Assembly (NCBI GenBank): GCA_036266975.1
Contig: DATAWZ010000176.1
Coordinates: 1 to 25,661 of the forward strand
DNA: 25,661 nucleotides
Direction of reading: 5' to 3'
Source of the DNA: DATAWZ01 sp036266975
GTDB taxonomy: Bacteria > Actinomycetota > Thermoleophilia > Solirubrobacterales > Solirubrobacteraceae
Below the pieces are notes generated by a model. That model saw only the letters and a list, made by a program, of their open reading frames with translations. It was not told where the DNA came from and did no database searches. The translations under genes and the position numbers were made by a program. Shown here piece by piece: positions 7,517 through 14,110 of the stretch (the stretch's first letter is position 1; every line of letters starts with the position of its first letter).

Positions 7517-8863
7517 TCAGGCGGCCGCCGGCGCCGCCCGCACGACCGGGGTGTACGTCTGCGAATCGCTGGTGAACTCGGGCTTGCCGTAGGTGACCAG
7601 CCGCTGGCGCAGGACGCGCACGGCGTACGCGTCGGTGATCCCGCGCAGGCCGGGGATGCGGCTCGCCGTGGTCACCGCGACCATTCGGCCGATCACGAAC
7701 GGCGCAGTCACGCCGATGCGCACCATGTCGCCGAGCCCGAAGGAGACGCCCATCTCCTGGGCTGCCTCCCGCTCGCCGCCGGCGAACGCACGGATGAAGA
7801 ACGCCTTGCTGTAGCTCTTCTCGACACTCTCGGCGGCGCGATCGAACGGCGTGCGATCGGCCCGCAGGTAGGCGGACATCGTCGCGCGGACGAGCTCGCC
7901 GCAGGTCGTGTCGTCGTACCCGTCGCGCAGGAGCGCCGCCCGCGCGTTCATGACGTGGAGGATCTCCTCCGGGCCGGCGGGCAGGAGCTCCTCGGGCAGG
8001 CCGAGTAGGAAGCAGCGGTAGCGGGCGAACTCGACGAGCGCTTGCTCGTGGTCGTTGAACCGCGTGCGGCCCTTGCGGCAGACGTCCCGCGCGAGCAGGT
8101 AGATGTTGATCAGCCCGGCGGGCATTTGGTCGACCTGCGGCACGGGAATGCCGTAGACGTCGACGTCCCAGCGGCCGGAGCGCTTGAGCGCGTTAAACCG
8201 GACCATCGAGTGCATGAGCCGGACCATGGCCGCGGCCTCGAAGCCGGCGCCGTGACGGTCCAGCGCTCCGGGAAGCGCGGTGACCGCGAAGAAGCTCGAG
8301 GTCTCGTTGACGCGCCGCGCGGCACGGTGGCCGCCGAGCGCGCCGGTGAGCGCCATCGGCAGCGCGGCGTACGAGTTCATGAAGGTCGCGACGAAGGCGC
8401 CGCGGGTGATGAACGGCGCGAGGAAGGCCGCCGGGATGCGCGCCTGGCGCGCGCCCTCGCGGACGAGATCCATGTCGAGCCAGTCCGGGGTGGCCTCCAT
8501 CGCCGCGATGAACGCCTCGAGCTCGGGCGGCGCCTCGGGGACGGCCTCGATGCCCTGACGGCAGGACCGCCCCAGCATGTCGATGAGGCCCTTGAAGCTG
8601 TAGTCGGCCATCAGCGACGCGTAGGGATCGGCGACGACGTCACCGAGCATCGTCGCGGTGCTCATCAGCTCGACCACGCGCGTGTCGGCCAGGATCGCGT
8701 CGCGGTCGGCGACCGAGCGCGGAAGCGAGGAGACGTCGTCGGGCTCGGCGGCCAGGCGGTAGGGCCGCGCCGTGAAGTCGACATCGCCGTAGAGCACGGG
8801 CTGCAGCTCGCGCTGACGGTGGACGCGCGCGACGAGCTCGGGGTAGTGCGGGGGCGTGGGCAT
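7517..8863 (-). CDS. DUF2236 / MpaB-Lcp-like oxygenase family protein
   Basis: This 448-residue protein belongs to the DUF2236 family, which includes latex-clearing protein and fungal MpaB, b-type heme oxygenases. The core motif RLMHSMVRFNAL (residues 215-226) contains His218 in the expected position of the heme axial ligand, with Arg215 and Arg222 around it. It is followed by 'W....YGIPVPQVDQMPAGL' near 231-251, the usual G.P..Q segment. There is no evident Tat or Sec signal peptide, unlike secreted rubber oxygenases, so a cytoplasmic role on a small hydrophobic substrate is more likely. The ATG has a perfect AGGAGG at 8869-8874, five bases upstream. It is divergent from a TetR gene, and the LLM oxidoreductase follows in the same operon. 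The substrate is unknown. Confidence 0.88.
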   Translation of the reverse strand: MPTPPHYPELVARVHRQRELQPVLYGDVDFTARPYRLAAEPDDVSSLPRSVADRDAILADTRVVELMSTATMLGDVVADPYASLMADYSFKGLIDMLGRSCRQGIEAVPEAPPELEAFIAAMEATPDWLDMDLVREGARQARIPAAFLAPFITRGAFVATFMNSYAALPMALTGALGGHRAARRVNETSSFFAVTALPGALDRHGAGFEAAAMVRLMHSMVRFNALKRSGRWDVDVYGIPVPQVDQMPAGLINIYLLARDVCRKGRTRFNDHEQALVEFARYRCFLLGLPEELLPAGPEEILHVMNARAALLRDGYDDTTCGELVRATMSAYLRADRTPFDRAAESVEKSYSKAFFIRAFAGGEREAAQEMGVSFGLGDMVRIGVTAPFVIGRMVAVTTASRIPGLRGITDAYAVRVLRQRLVTYGKPEFTSDSQTYTPVVRAAPAAA

Positions 8864-8893
8864 CGTGGCCTCCTAGCTTACTTACACGCTGAA

Positions 8894-8927
8894 AGTATAA
8901 ATTACATGTCATAAGTTATGCTGTCAA
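8894..8927 (-). promoter_or_regulatory. sigma70-type promoter for the DUF2236-LLM operon
   Basis: On the minus strand, TTGACA (8922-8927) is followed after exactly 17 bases by TAATTT (8899-8904). An even better TATACT -10 lies at 8894-8899 but with 22-base spacing. The region is strikingly AT-rich for this window. Transcription would start about 20-30 bases before the AGGAGG ribosome site. The -35 lies inside the first codons of the divergent TetR reading frame as called, so binding of TetR here would block this promoter. The sequence match is seen directly; activity is inferred. Confidence 0.6.
8910..8920. promoter_or_regulatory. candidate TetR operator, CATAA-G-TTATG dyad
   Basis: CATAAGTTATG is a perfect 5-1-5 inverted repeat lying between the -10 and -35 of the minus-strand promoter and ending on the ATG of the TetR gene. 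A bound repressor would cover the DUF2236 promoter and its own start. It is short for a TetR site (usually 14-20 bases), so the true operator may extend with imperfect symmetry. Confidence 0.35.
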
Positions 8928-9538
8928 GCATGGTCCCCCAGGCGCGTTCACGGCGGCGGATGTCGGCCGAGGACCGCCGGGAGCAGATCCTCGACATCAC
9001 CCATGCCATCGTCGACGCCGAGGGCTTCCACGCGGCGACGCTCAATCGGATCGCCGCCGAGGCCGGCGTCACCCGCACGGTCGTGTATCAGCAGTTCGGC
9101 GACCTCACCGGGCTGTTCATCGCCCTGGTCGACCGTGAAGCCGCGCGCGCCGGCGCCCAGTTCGCCGAGGCGATCACCGCCTCGCCGGAGCCCAGCGAGG
9201 AGGACGGCGCCTTCGGGCACGCGTTCGCCGGCGTCCTGCGCGCCGTCGACGCCAACCCCGCGACTTGGCGGCTGTTCCTGTTCCCACCCCAGGGCGCGCC
9301 CCCCGAGCTGCACGAGCGCCTCGCTCAGGCCCAGGTCATCGTCCGCCGGTACTTCACCAGTGTGCTCCTGCGCATCAACCCGGACATCCGGGACCCCGAG
9401 TACACCGCCCGCATCTTCAACGCGGCCGGCGACGAACTGCTGCGGCTGCGCCTGAGCGATCCGCAGGCGGCCACGCACGAGCGCCTCCTGGCCCACGTGC
9501 GCTGGCTCACCCCCGGGTTGCTGCGGCAGACCAGCTGA
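8918..9538 (+). CDS. TetR/AcrR-family transcriptional regulator
   Basis: This protein is 206 residues, normal for the family. The N-terminal DNA-binding domain is clear: 'RREQILDITHAIVDAEGFHAATLNRIAAEAGVTRTVVYQQFGDLTGLFIALVD' (about residues 21-73) contains the helix-turn-helix with its 'GVTR..VYQQFG' recognition helix. The rest is the helical ligand-binding and dimerisation domain, which varies between members. The start is uncertain: ATG 8918 has no ribosome site, and in-frame ATGs at 8930 and 8960 are alternatives, the latter directly before the conserved part. It is divergent from the DUF2236-LLM operon with 54 bases between the called starts, so it probably represses that operon and itself. 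The ligand is unknown. Confidence 0.9.
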   Translation: MLSSMVPQARSRRRMSAEDRREQILDITHAIVDAEGFHAATLNRIAAEAGVTRTVVYQQFGDLTGLFIALVDREAARAGAQFAEAITASPEPSEEDGAFGHAFAGVLRAVDANPATWRLFLFPPQGAPPELHERLAQAQVIVRRYFTSVLLRINPDIRDPEYTARIFNAAGDELLRLRLSDPQAATHERLLAHVRWLTPGLLRQTS

Positions 9539-9576
9539 CGCACGCCGCAACCCCGGGTCTGAAGCCGCGAGGACGA

Positions 9577-9783
9577 TCAGTGCCGCGTCTGCCAGAAAGC
9601 CAGACGCTGGACGGAGGCCTTGAGGATGTCGCCCCAGGTGATGTGGGCTTCCTGACGCTCTGAGATCGCCTCGAACGGGCTGAACCGCAGCTCCTCGCCG
9701 GCCCCGAGCTCAATCGTGCCATCGTCCTGGCGCGCGCCCCTGACGAAGATCCAACCGCCTTCGATCCGCGGGCCCTCGCTCAT
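9577..9783 (-). CDS. small hypothetical protein
   Basis: I do not recognise this 68-residue protein. The reading frame looks coding rather than random. Acidic and basic residues are balanced, and it contains hydrophobic and aromatic stretches such as 'GGWIFVRGA', 'LRFSPFEAI' and 'HITWGDILKASVQRLAFWQ'. It has no signal peptide, membrane segment or cysteines. The start is ATG with no good ribosome site. It converges on the TetR gene and is divergent from the phosphatase gene at 9870. It may be a short conserved actinobacterial protein; homology is needed to confirm it. Confidence 0.5.
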   Translation of the reverse strand: MSEGPRIEGGWIFVRGARQDDGTIELGAGEELRFSPFEAISERQEAHITWGDILKASVQRLAFWQTRH

Positions 9784-9845
9784 CGTCCAAGAGGGTACCG
9801 GGTGCCCTGCCCGGGCCGGCCACCGGCGGTGGGATCACTCGGCGC

Positions 9846-9861
9846 CGACGTTGTAACGTCG
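9846..9861. promoter_or_regulatory. 16-base dyad CGACGTTGTAACGTCG before the phosphatase gene
   Basis: This is a 7-2-7 perfect inverted repeat ending 8 bases before the ATG at 9870. It overlaps an alternative GTG start at 9861. It sits in the divergent interval between the small gene at 9577 and the phosphatase, where an operator or the core of a promoter would be expected. No regulator gene with a known matching site is adjacent. Confidence 0.35.
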
Positions 9862-9869
9862 TGGCCGCG

Positions 9870-10646
9870 ATGGCCTACGCGGCGCACGGCGCAGGGAACC
9901 TGCGCGACCTTGGAGGACTGGCCACGGCCGACGGCCGCGTGGTGCGCGACGGCACGCTGCTGCGCTCCGAGGCACCGCAAACGCTCGACGAGCTCAGCCG
10001 CGAGCGGCTCGGTGCCGTCCCGGTCAAGCTGATCTTCGACCTGCGCTCAGACGGCGAGCACAATCCCCCGCCAGCGTTGTGGGCGGAGGGCAGCGAGCCT
10101 GAGGTCGTGCACGCCGAGCTGTTCTCGATGGTCGATGACGACGCCGGCGAGAGCGGCGGGATGGACATCGAGGCGGTCCTCGCCGATGAGAGCGGTGCCG
10201 CGGCGCGCGAGTTCATGCACGGCTACTACCGGCGGCTGGTCGACCGCTTCGCCGGACCGCTGCTGGCCGACTTCGCCGAGCGCGTGGGCGTGCGCGGCCA
10301 GACACCGGTCGTGGTCCACTGCACGGCGGGCCAGGATCGCACGGGCATGCTCATCGCGCTGGTGCTGCTCGCGCTGCGGGTGCCGCGCGAGGCGGTCGTC
10401 GCCGACTACATGGTGACGCTCGAACACTTCACGCTCGAGCGCGTGCTGGGTTGGTTCGATGACCGCCTGGGCCCGGGTGACGCGACCCGCACCACGGCGG
10501 TGACGCCGCTCTCCGTCGCCCCGGAATACCTGGAGCGGGCGCTCGACCTCGTCCTCGAGCGCTGCGGCTCGTTCGACGCCTACTGGCACGCCGCCGGCGT
10601 GGACGCCGAGCGCCTCGAGGCGATGCGGCGCGCGCTGCTGATCTAG
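9870..10646 (+). CDS. tyrosine-protein phosphatase, PtpB-like (Y_phosphatase3 family)
   Basis: This protein of about 258 residues removes phosphate from phosphotyrosine or related phosphoesters. 'NLRDLGGL' near the N terminus and 'LIFDLRSDGE' are typical of this bacterial family. The P-loop 'VVHCTAGQDRTGM' carries the nucleophilic cysteine and invariant arginine (the HCxxGxDRTG form seen in mycobacterial PtpB). The helix 'VPREAVVADYMVTLEHF' follows the P-loop as expected. No signal peptide is seen. I prefer ATG 9870 because the alternative GTG 9861 lies within an inverted repeat; neither has a ribosome site, so the mRNA may be leaderless. hemW starts 16 bases after its stop and may be co-transcribed, though no functional link is known. 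Confidence 0.9.
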   Translation: MAYAAHGAGNLRDLGGLATADGRVVRDGTLLRSEAPQTLDELSRERLGAVPVKLIFDLRSDGEHNPPPALWAEGSEPEVVHAELFSMVDDDAGESGGMDIEAVLADESGAAAREFMHGYYRRLVDRFAGPLLADFAERVGVRGQTPVVVHCTAGQDRTGMLIALVLLALRVPREAVVADYMVTLEHFTLERVLGWFDDRLGPGDATRTTAVTPLSVAPEYLERALDLVLERCGSFDAYWHAAGVDAERLEAMRRALLI

Positions 10647-10662
10647 CCGGTCTGCGACTTCC

Positions 10663-11793
10663 ATGGGCGACCGCGAGCCGCCATTCGGCGTTTACATCCA
10701 CGTGCCGTTCTGCGCGGCGCGGTGCGGATACTGCGACTTCAACACCTACGTCCCTGAGGGGCGTGGGCAGCAGCACGAGTTCGTCGACGCGGCGCTGCTC
10801 GAGCTGCGCCGCGCGCACGCCGAGCTCGGCGAGCGCCCGGTGAGCACCGTGTTCATCGGCGGGGGAACCCCGACCCTGCTCGGTGCGAAGGCGCTGCTGC
10901 GTCTGCTGGCCGGCGTCGCCGACACCTTCGGGCTGGACGCGGAGGCCGAGGTGACCACCGAGGCGAACCCCGAGTCGGTCGACCCGGAGATGTTGCTAGC
11001 GCTGCGGCGGGGCGGCTTCACCCGCGTGTCGCTGGGCATGCAGTCCGCAGCGCCACACGTGCTGCGAACGCTCGACCGGGTGCACACCCCGGGCCGCGCG
11101 GTGGCCGCGGCGATCGAGGCGCGCGAGGCCGGCTTTAGGCACGTCTCGCTGGACCTGATCTACGGCACTCCGGGCGAGACCGACGCGGACTGGGAGCGGA
11201 CGCTGGACGCCGCGCTGTCGGCCGAACCGGACCACGTGTCGGCCTACGGCCTGATCGTTGAGCCGGGCACGGCGCTCGCCGCCGCGGTGCGGCGCGGGAC
11301 CATGCGCGCCCCCGAAGACGGCGATCAGGCACGGCGCTTCAGGCGAGCCGATCAGCGCCTGCAGGCGGCCGGCCTTGACTGGTACGAGTTGTGTTCGTGG
11401 GCGGCGAGCGAGGAGGCTCACTGCCGGCACAACATCGGCTACTGGCGCTCGCACGACTGGTGGGGCATCGGGCCCGGTGCCCACTCGCACGTCGGCGGCG
11501 TGCGTTGGTGGAACGTCCTTCGCCCCGCCGATTACGCCCAGCGATTGCGCGAGGGGCACGAGCCCGTCGCCGGCCGGGAGGTCCTCACCGCCGAGGAACG
11601 CGCGCTGGAGGCGGTGATGCTCGGGCTGCGGCTCCGCGAGGGGCTCGCGCTCTCCTCGCTGACGACGGCCGGGGCGCTCGCCGCCGAGGACCAGGCGATC
11701 CTCGGCCGTGTGGTGATCGCCGACGGCCGCGTCCAACTCACTCGGGAAGGCCGCCTGTTCGCCGACGCGGTCGCGCGCGAGCTCTCGCCCTGA
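10663..11793 (+). CDS. hemW: radical SAM heme chaperone HemW (coproporphyrinogen oxidase-like)
   Basis: This 376-residue protein has the radical-SAM motif at the N terminus: 'YIHVPFCAARCGYCDFNTY' with Cys17, Cys21 and Cys24 binding the 4Fe-4S cluster. The residue two after the last cysteine is Phe. In true HemN it is a fourth Cys, so HemW is preferred. 'FIGGGTPTLL' (SAM-binding), 'TTEANPESVDPE', 'RVSLGMQS', 'SLDLIYGTPGET' and 'SAYGLIVEPGT' all match the HemW/HemN family in order. 'HNIGYWR...WWGIGPGAHS' and a C-terminal winged-helix-like region complete it. HemW proteins bind heme and pass it to target enzymes rather than oxidising coproporphyrinogen. ATG start without a clear ribosome site, close behind the phosphatase gene. 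Confidence 0.93.
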   Translation: MGDREPPFGVYIHVPFCAARCGYCDFNTYVPEGRGQQHEFVDAALLELRRAHAELGERPVSTVFIGGGTPTLLGAKALLRLLAGVADTFGLDAEAEVTTEANPESVDPEMLLALRRGGFTRVSLGMQSAAPHVLRTLDRVHTPGRAVAAAIEAREAGFRHVSLDLIYGTPGETDADWERTLDAALSAEPDHVSAYGLIVEPGTALAAAVRRGTMRAPEDGDQARRFRRADQRLQAAGLDWYELCSWAASEEAHCRHNIGYWRSHDWWGIGPGAHSHVGGVRWWNVLRPADYAQRLREGHEPVAGREVLTAEERALEAVMLGLRLREGLALSSLTTAGALAAEDQAILGRVVIADGRVQLTREGRLFADAVARELSP

Positions 11794-11801
11794 TCGGCCG
11801 G

Positions 11802-12188
11802 CTAGCGGGGAGCCTCGAGCGCGCTGACCAGGCCCTCGACGTCGGCGACCGTGACGGTCAGCTCGGGGTGCTTGATCAGCTTCAGCGGGTCGATCGCGGG
11901 CACCCCCTCCAGGAAGGTGAGCAGGACCCCACGCTCGCCATTGCTCGCGAAGGTCAGCCCCCCGTCGGTGACGCCCAGCCTGGCCGGTCCGGCGGTCCGG
12001 TAGAACCGGTACGGCCCGGTGATCGCCACCCGGCTGATGTTGGCCAGCGGGGTGCGCAGGCGCCATCGACCGTAGTTGGCCAGTAGCTGCTCGTCGTCGA
12101 TCTGCACCCAGGCGCGTTCGGGGGTGATCCCGAACGGTCGCGCCGCGCGGCGGTAGGCGGGCGCGAAGCGGAACTCGAAGCACGGCAC
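11802..12188 (-). CDS. conserved hypothetical protein
   Basis: I do not recognise a named domain in this 128-residue protein. It starts 'MPCFEFRFAPAYRRAARPFGITPERAWVQIDDEQLLANYGRWRLRTPLANI' and alternates beta-like hydrophobic stretches ('VAITGPYRFYRTAGPARLGVTDGGLTFASN', 'GVLLTFLEGVPAIDP') with turns. This looks like a single beta-rich domain, possibly PH-like, of the type common in mycobacteria and other actinobacteria. It ends with an acidic helix. There is no signal peptide or membrane segment. The start is GTG. It faces hemW tail-to-tail with 8 bases between the stops, and lies just downstream, on the same strand, of the membrane-protein gene of the sigma operon. Confidence 0.75.
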   Translation of the reverse strand: MPCFEFRFAPAYRRAARPFGITPERAWVQIDDEQLLANYGRWRLRTPLANISRVAITGPYRFYRTAGPARLGVTDGGLTFASNGERGVLLTFLEGVPAIDPLKLIKHPELTVTVADVEGLVSALEAPR

Positions 12189-12194
12189 GGGCCG

Positions 12195-13289
12195 TCACGT
12201 TACGCGACGCGAGCGTTGTGCCCGGCCGGAGGCCGGGCATGTCCCGCTCGCAGCTGTTCGGTGCGACGCTCGAGCTGCGCCCCCGCGGGCGCGCCGACCA
12301 ACCTGGTGCGGTGGCTGCCGCCCCTCCGGGTCGACGCGCCTAGTGGTAGATGAGCGCCGTAGAGGTGCTGCGCGGTGCCCGGGGCGCGGGGCCGGTCCCA
12401 CTCGACGCCCCGCCGGGCTCAACCACGCGACCGCGGTCGGGAAGGGCGGGTGCAGCAGGGTGCCGCCGAGGAAGGCCACGTAGAGGTTCTCGTGAACGCT
12501 GACGGCCAGGACGTGGCCGGGGACGGTCACCTGGACCGTCCTCACTCCGTCCGGCACCAGCCCGGCCAGGTAGAACCCGCGCTGGGCGCCGACCATCGTC
12601 GCGATGCCGCCCTCACGCAGCCTCGCCGCGTTGCCGCACCCTTCGCCGGCCCCGGCACCGCCGCCCGTTCGCGCGGTGTGCCGGCGCCCGTCGGGCCCGA
12701 TCACCGTCCTGGTGTGCGAGGCGAACACGACTGGGAACAGCATGCAGACGGCGTTCGCGCTTCCGGCGCCCGGCCAGTTGAGCAGTCCCTGGTGAACGAG
12801 CGAGAGCAGGAGGATCGCCTCGCTCGGGTCCGCGGGCGAGCGGCCGAGGTTGCGCACCGCTGCCAGGCGAACCCCGTGGTCCTCGACTCCGACCAGCCCC
12901 CGCAGCGTCGCTTGAACGGGTGCGGAGCGGTCGGCGGCGTCCTGGGGGCGGCGAAGTACCGCCAGCAGCGCGCGCTCCGAGGTCGGCACGGGCGTCGTGG
13001 AGGTCGTCACGTGGCCTCGGTGCGGGCCGCCGAGCGTGGGTGACCACGGGTGGGTGGCGGCGAGCGCGCTGCCGGCGCAGAGCGCCAACACGACCCCGAC
13101 CAGCGCGCCGCGCGGCAGCGTCCGGCGCCGGCGCGGTGGCCGGGCGGTGGGCGCCGCAACCGGGGCCGCGGGCACGACAACCGGGGCCGCGGGCACGACA
13201 ACCGGGGCCGAGGGCACCGCGAGCGCGGCCTGGCGGTCGGCCGTGCGGTGCAGCAGCTCGGCGAGCTCGGGGAGAACGGGACCGGTCAT
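12195..13289 (-). CDS. single-pass membrane protein, candidate sigma-factor partner (3' end probably frameshifted)
   Basis: As read, this is a 364-residue protein starting at ATG 13289. It has a clear AGGAGG at 13294-13299 and overlaps the sigma-factor stop as ATGA. A short cytoplasmic helix (MTGPVLPELAELLHRTADRQ) is followed by a Pro/Val/Ala repeat, a basic patch (RPPRRRRTLPRG), one membrane segment (about residues 58-75, GALVGVVLALCAGSALA) and a large outer domain. That domain contains 'GVEDHGVRLAAVRNLGRSP' and 'VSVHENLYVAFLGG'. Topology and coupling suggest it anchors or controls the sigma factor, but no zinc-type anti-sigma motif is visible. After 'AWLSPAG' (near 12410) the frame turns Arg-rich and loses its G/C-ending codons. 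The neighbouring frame continues as VEWDRPRAPGTAQHLYG, its first 17 codons all ending in G or C, and stops at 12200. A one-base error or mutation in the C-run 12408-12411 is likely. Confidence 0.72.
   Translation of the reverse strand: MTGPVLPELAELLHRTADRQAALAVPSAPVVVPAAPVVVPAAPVAAPTARPPRRRRTLPRGALVGVVLALCAGSALAATHPWSPTLGGPHRGHVTTSTTPVPTSERALLAVLRRPQDAADRSAPVQATLRGLVGVEDHGVRLAAVRNLGRSPADPSEAILLLSLVHQGLLNWPGAGSANAVCMLFPVVFASHTRTVIGPDGRRHTARTGGGAGAGEGCGNAARLREGGIATMVGAQRGFYLAGLVPDGVRTVQVTVPGHVLAVSVHENLYVAFLGGTLLHPPFPTAVAWLSPAGRRVGPAPRPGHRAAPLRRSSTTRRVDPEGRQPPHQVGRRARGGAARASHRTAASGTCPASGRAQRSRRVT
12219..12239. terminator. 9-bp GC-rich hairpin near the 3' end of the sigma operon
   Basis: TGCCCGGCC-gga-GGCCGGGCA is a perfect stem with a 3-base loop. 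It lies within the last codons of the frameshifted membrane-protein gene. It could slow or end transcription before the gene at 12188, but there is no T-run on either side, so classical rho-independent termination is not supported. Confidence 0.35.
13161..13218. repeat. 21-bp tandem repeat coding for APVVVPA units
   Basis: Two perfect 21-base copies (13161-13181 and 13182-13202) are followed by a partial, slightly diverged third (13203-13218). The unit keeps frame and encodes a seven-residue Pro/Val/Ala repeat just before the membrane segment of the 12195-13289 protein. It probably forms an extended spacer. Perfect copies suggest recent slippage, so copy number may vary between strains. Confidence 0.75.
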
Positions 13290-13879
13290 GGTTCCTCCTG
13301 CCTTGGGCCGTCGACGGCCGCCAGTCGCGAGCGCAGCGTGGCCAGGCCCCGGCTCACGCGCTTGCGTGCGACCAGGTTCGAGCACCGCAGCTCGACGGCG
13401 ATCTCCTCGTAGTCGCGCTCGTGCAGCACGCGCGCGACCACGGCGCGGCGCTGCGCCTCGGGCAGCTCGCCCAGGAGCGCCTCGGCGTCCAGCTCGGCCA
13501 CCGCGGCGAGCTCCTCGATCCGCTCGATCCGCTCATCGCTGATCACCAGGGGCTCGAGCATCGCCAGCGCCCGGCGCGCGTCCTCGGCGACATGGCCGCG
13601 TGCGACGCTGCTGGCCAGGGTGTTGCGGGCGATCGCGAACAACCACGCGTACGCCGCCTCGCCGCCCGCCCGCTCAGGATCGAATCGCCCTGCGGCGGCC
13701 AGCGCGGAGGCGAAGACCTCGGCGAGCAGGTCCGCGGCCACCTCGGGGTCGCCGACCCGCCGGCGCAGCCAGACCAGGATCGCCCGCTCGTAACGCAGGT
13801 AGAACTCGGCGAACGCGTCGGCGTCACGCGCGGTGGCGTGCAGCAGCTCGGCGTCGGTGCATCGCGGCCAACGGCTCAC
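13286..13879 (-). CDS. RNA polymerase ECF-type sigma-70 factor
   Basis: This 197-residue protein has the two-domain form of extracytoplasmic-function sigma factors. Region 2 spans about residues 8-82: 'DAELLHATARDADAFAEFYLRYERAILVWLRRRVGDPEVAADLLAEVFASAL', then the -10-recognising 'YAWLFAIARNTLASSVARG'. Region 4 is near 125-188: 'ALLGELPEAQRRAVVARVLHERDYEEIAVELRCSNLVARKRVSRGLATLRSRL', a helix-turn-helix for the -35. It directs core polymerase to a small regulon that cannot be named from sequence. The start is GTG with no ribosome site. A TATGAA hexamer a few bases upstream on the minus strand would allow a leaderless mRNA. Its stop overlaps the ATG of the membrane-protein gene, so the two are translated together. 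Confidence 0.92.
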   Translation of the reverse strand: MSRWPRCTDAELLHATARDADAFAEFYLRYERAILVWLRRRVGDPEVAADLLAEVFASALAAAGRFDPERAGGEAAYAWLFAIARNTLASSVARGHVAEDARRALAMLEPLVISDERIERIEELAAVAELDAEALLGELPEAQRRAVVARVLHERDYEEIAVELRCSNLVARKRVSRGLATLRSRLAAVDGPRQEEP

Positions 13880-13925
13880 ACCGGTTCATACCGACCAGGG
13901 CGACATTTGTGACCGGCTCAGGGGT

Positions 13926-13974
13926 GGGGTGTGGGGAGTTAGTTCCGCATACCGGAACTAACTCCCCACACCCC
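13926..13974. repeat. perfect inverted repeat, 22-bp arms with 5-base loop
   Basis: The left arm 13926-13947 and right arm 13953-13974 are exact reverse complements around the loop CATAC. The arms run from GGGGTGTGGGG through AGTTAGTTCCG. As RNA or extruded DNA this would be a very stable hairpin. It lies 46 bases upstream of the sigma-factor start and 136 bases beyond the tRNA-Trp 3' end. There is no T-run next to it, so it is not a standard terminator. A dispersed REP-like element or a sigma-operon regulatory structure are the main readings. The remainder of 13880-14110 holds no gene I can support. Confidence 0.8.
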
Positions 13975-14074
13975 CCAAGGCAAGGTGAACCGCGAGCGCC
14001 CAACGACCATCCGGTGCTCGCCCACAGCGGCGATCGGCACGGCGGGAGCCGCAACGGTGATCGCGCCCTGGACG

Positions 14075-14099
14075 GGGCCGCAGCGGCCGCTGCAGGCCC
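14075..14099. terminator. strong hairpin downstream of tRNA-Trp
   Basis: The perfect 14-base palindrome GCAGCGGCCGCTGC (14080-14093) is extended by GGGCC (14075-14079) pairing with GGCCC (14095-14099) across one bulged A. It begins 11 bases after the tRNA 3' end on the minus strand, where a transcript end or processing site is expected. No T-run follows the stem, so its role as terminator is only inferred. Confidence 0.4.
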
Positions 14100-14110
14100 T
14101 GGGAGAAAAG

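Noticed and set aside
10663..11793. Annotation as oxygen-independent coproporphyrinogen oxidase HemN.
   Set aside because: The motif is CxxxCxxCxF without the fourth cysteine of HemN, and the chain is the shorter HemW length.
12920..13912. Plus-strand open frame opposite the sigma factor and membrane-protein genes.
   Set aside because: The minus strand carries clear sigma regions 2 and 4, a ribosome site and a coupled start; the plus frame is Arg/Ala/Gly-rich shadow.
13926..13974. Rho-independent terminator for tRNA-Trp or the sigma operon.
   Set aside because: The stem is strong, but there is no T-run on either strand after it, and it lies over 130 bases from the tRNA end and upstream of the sigma gene.
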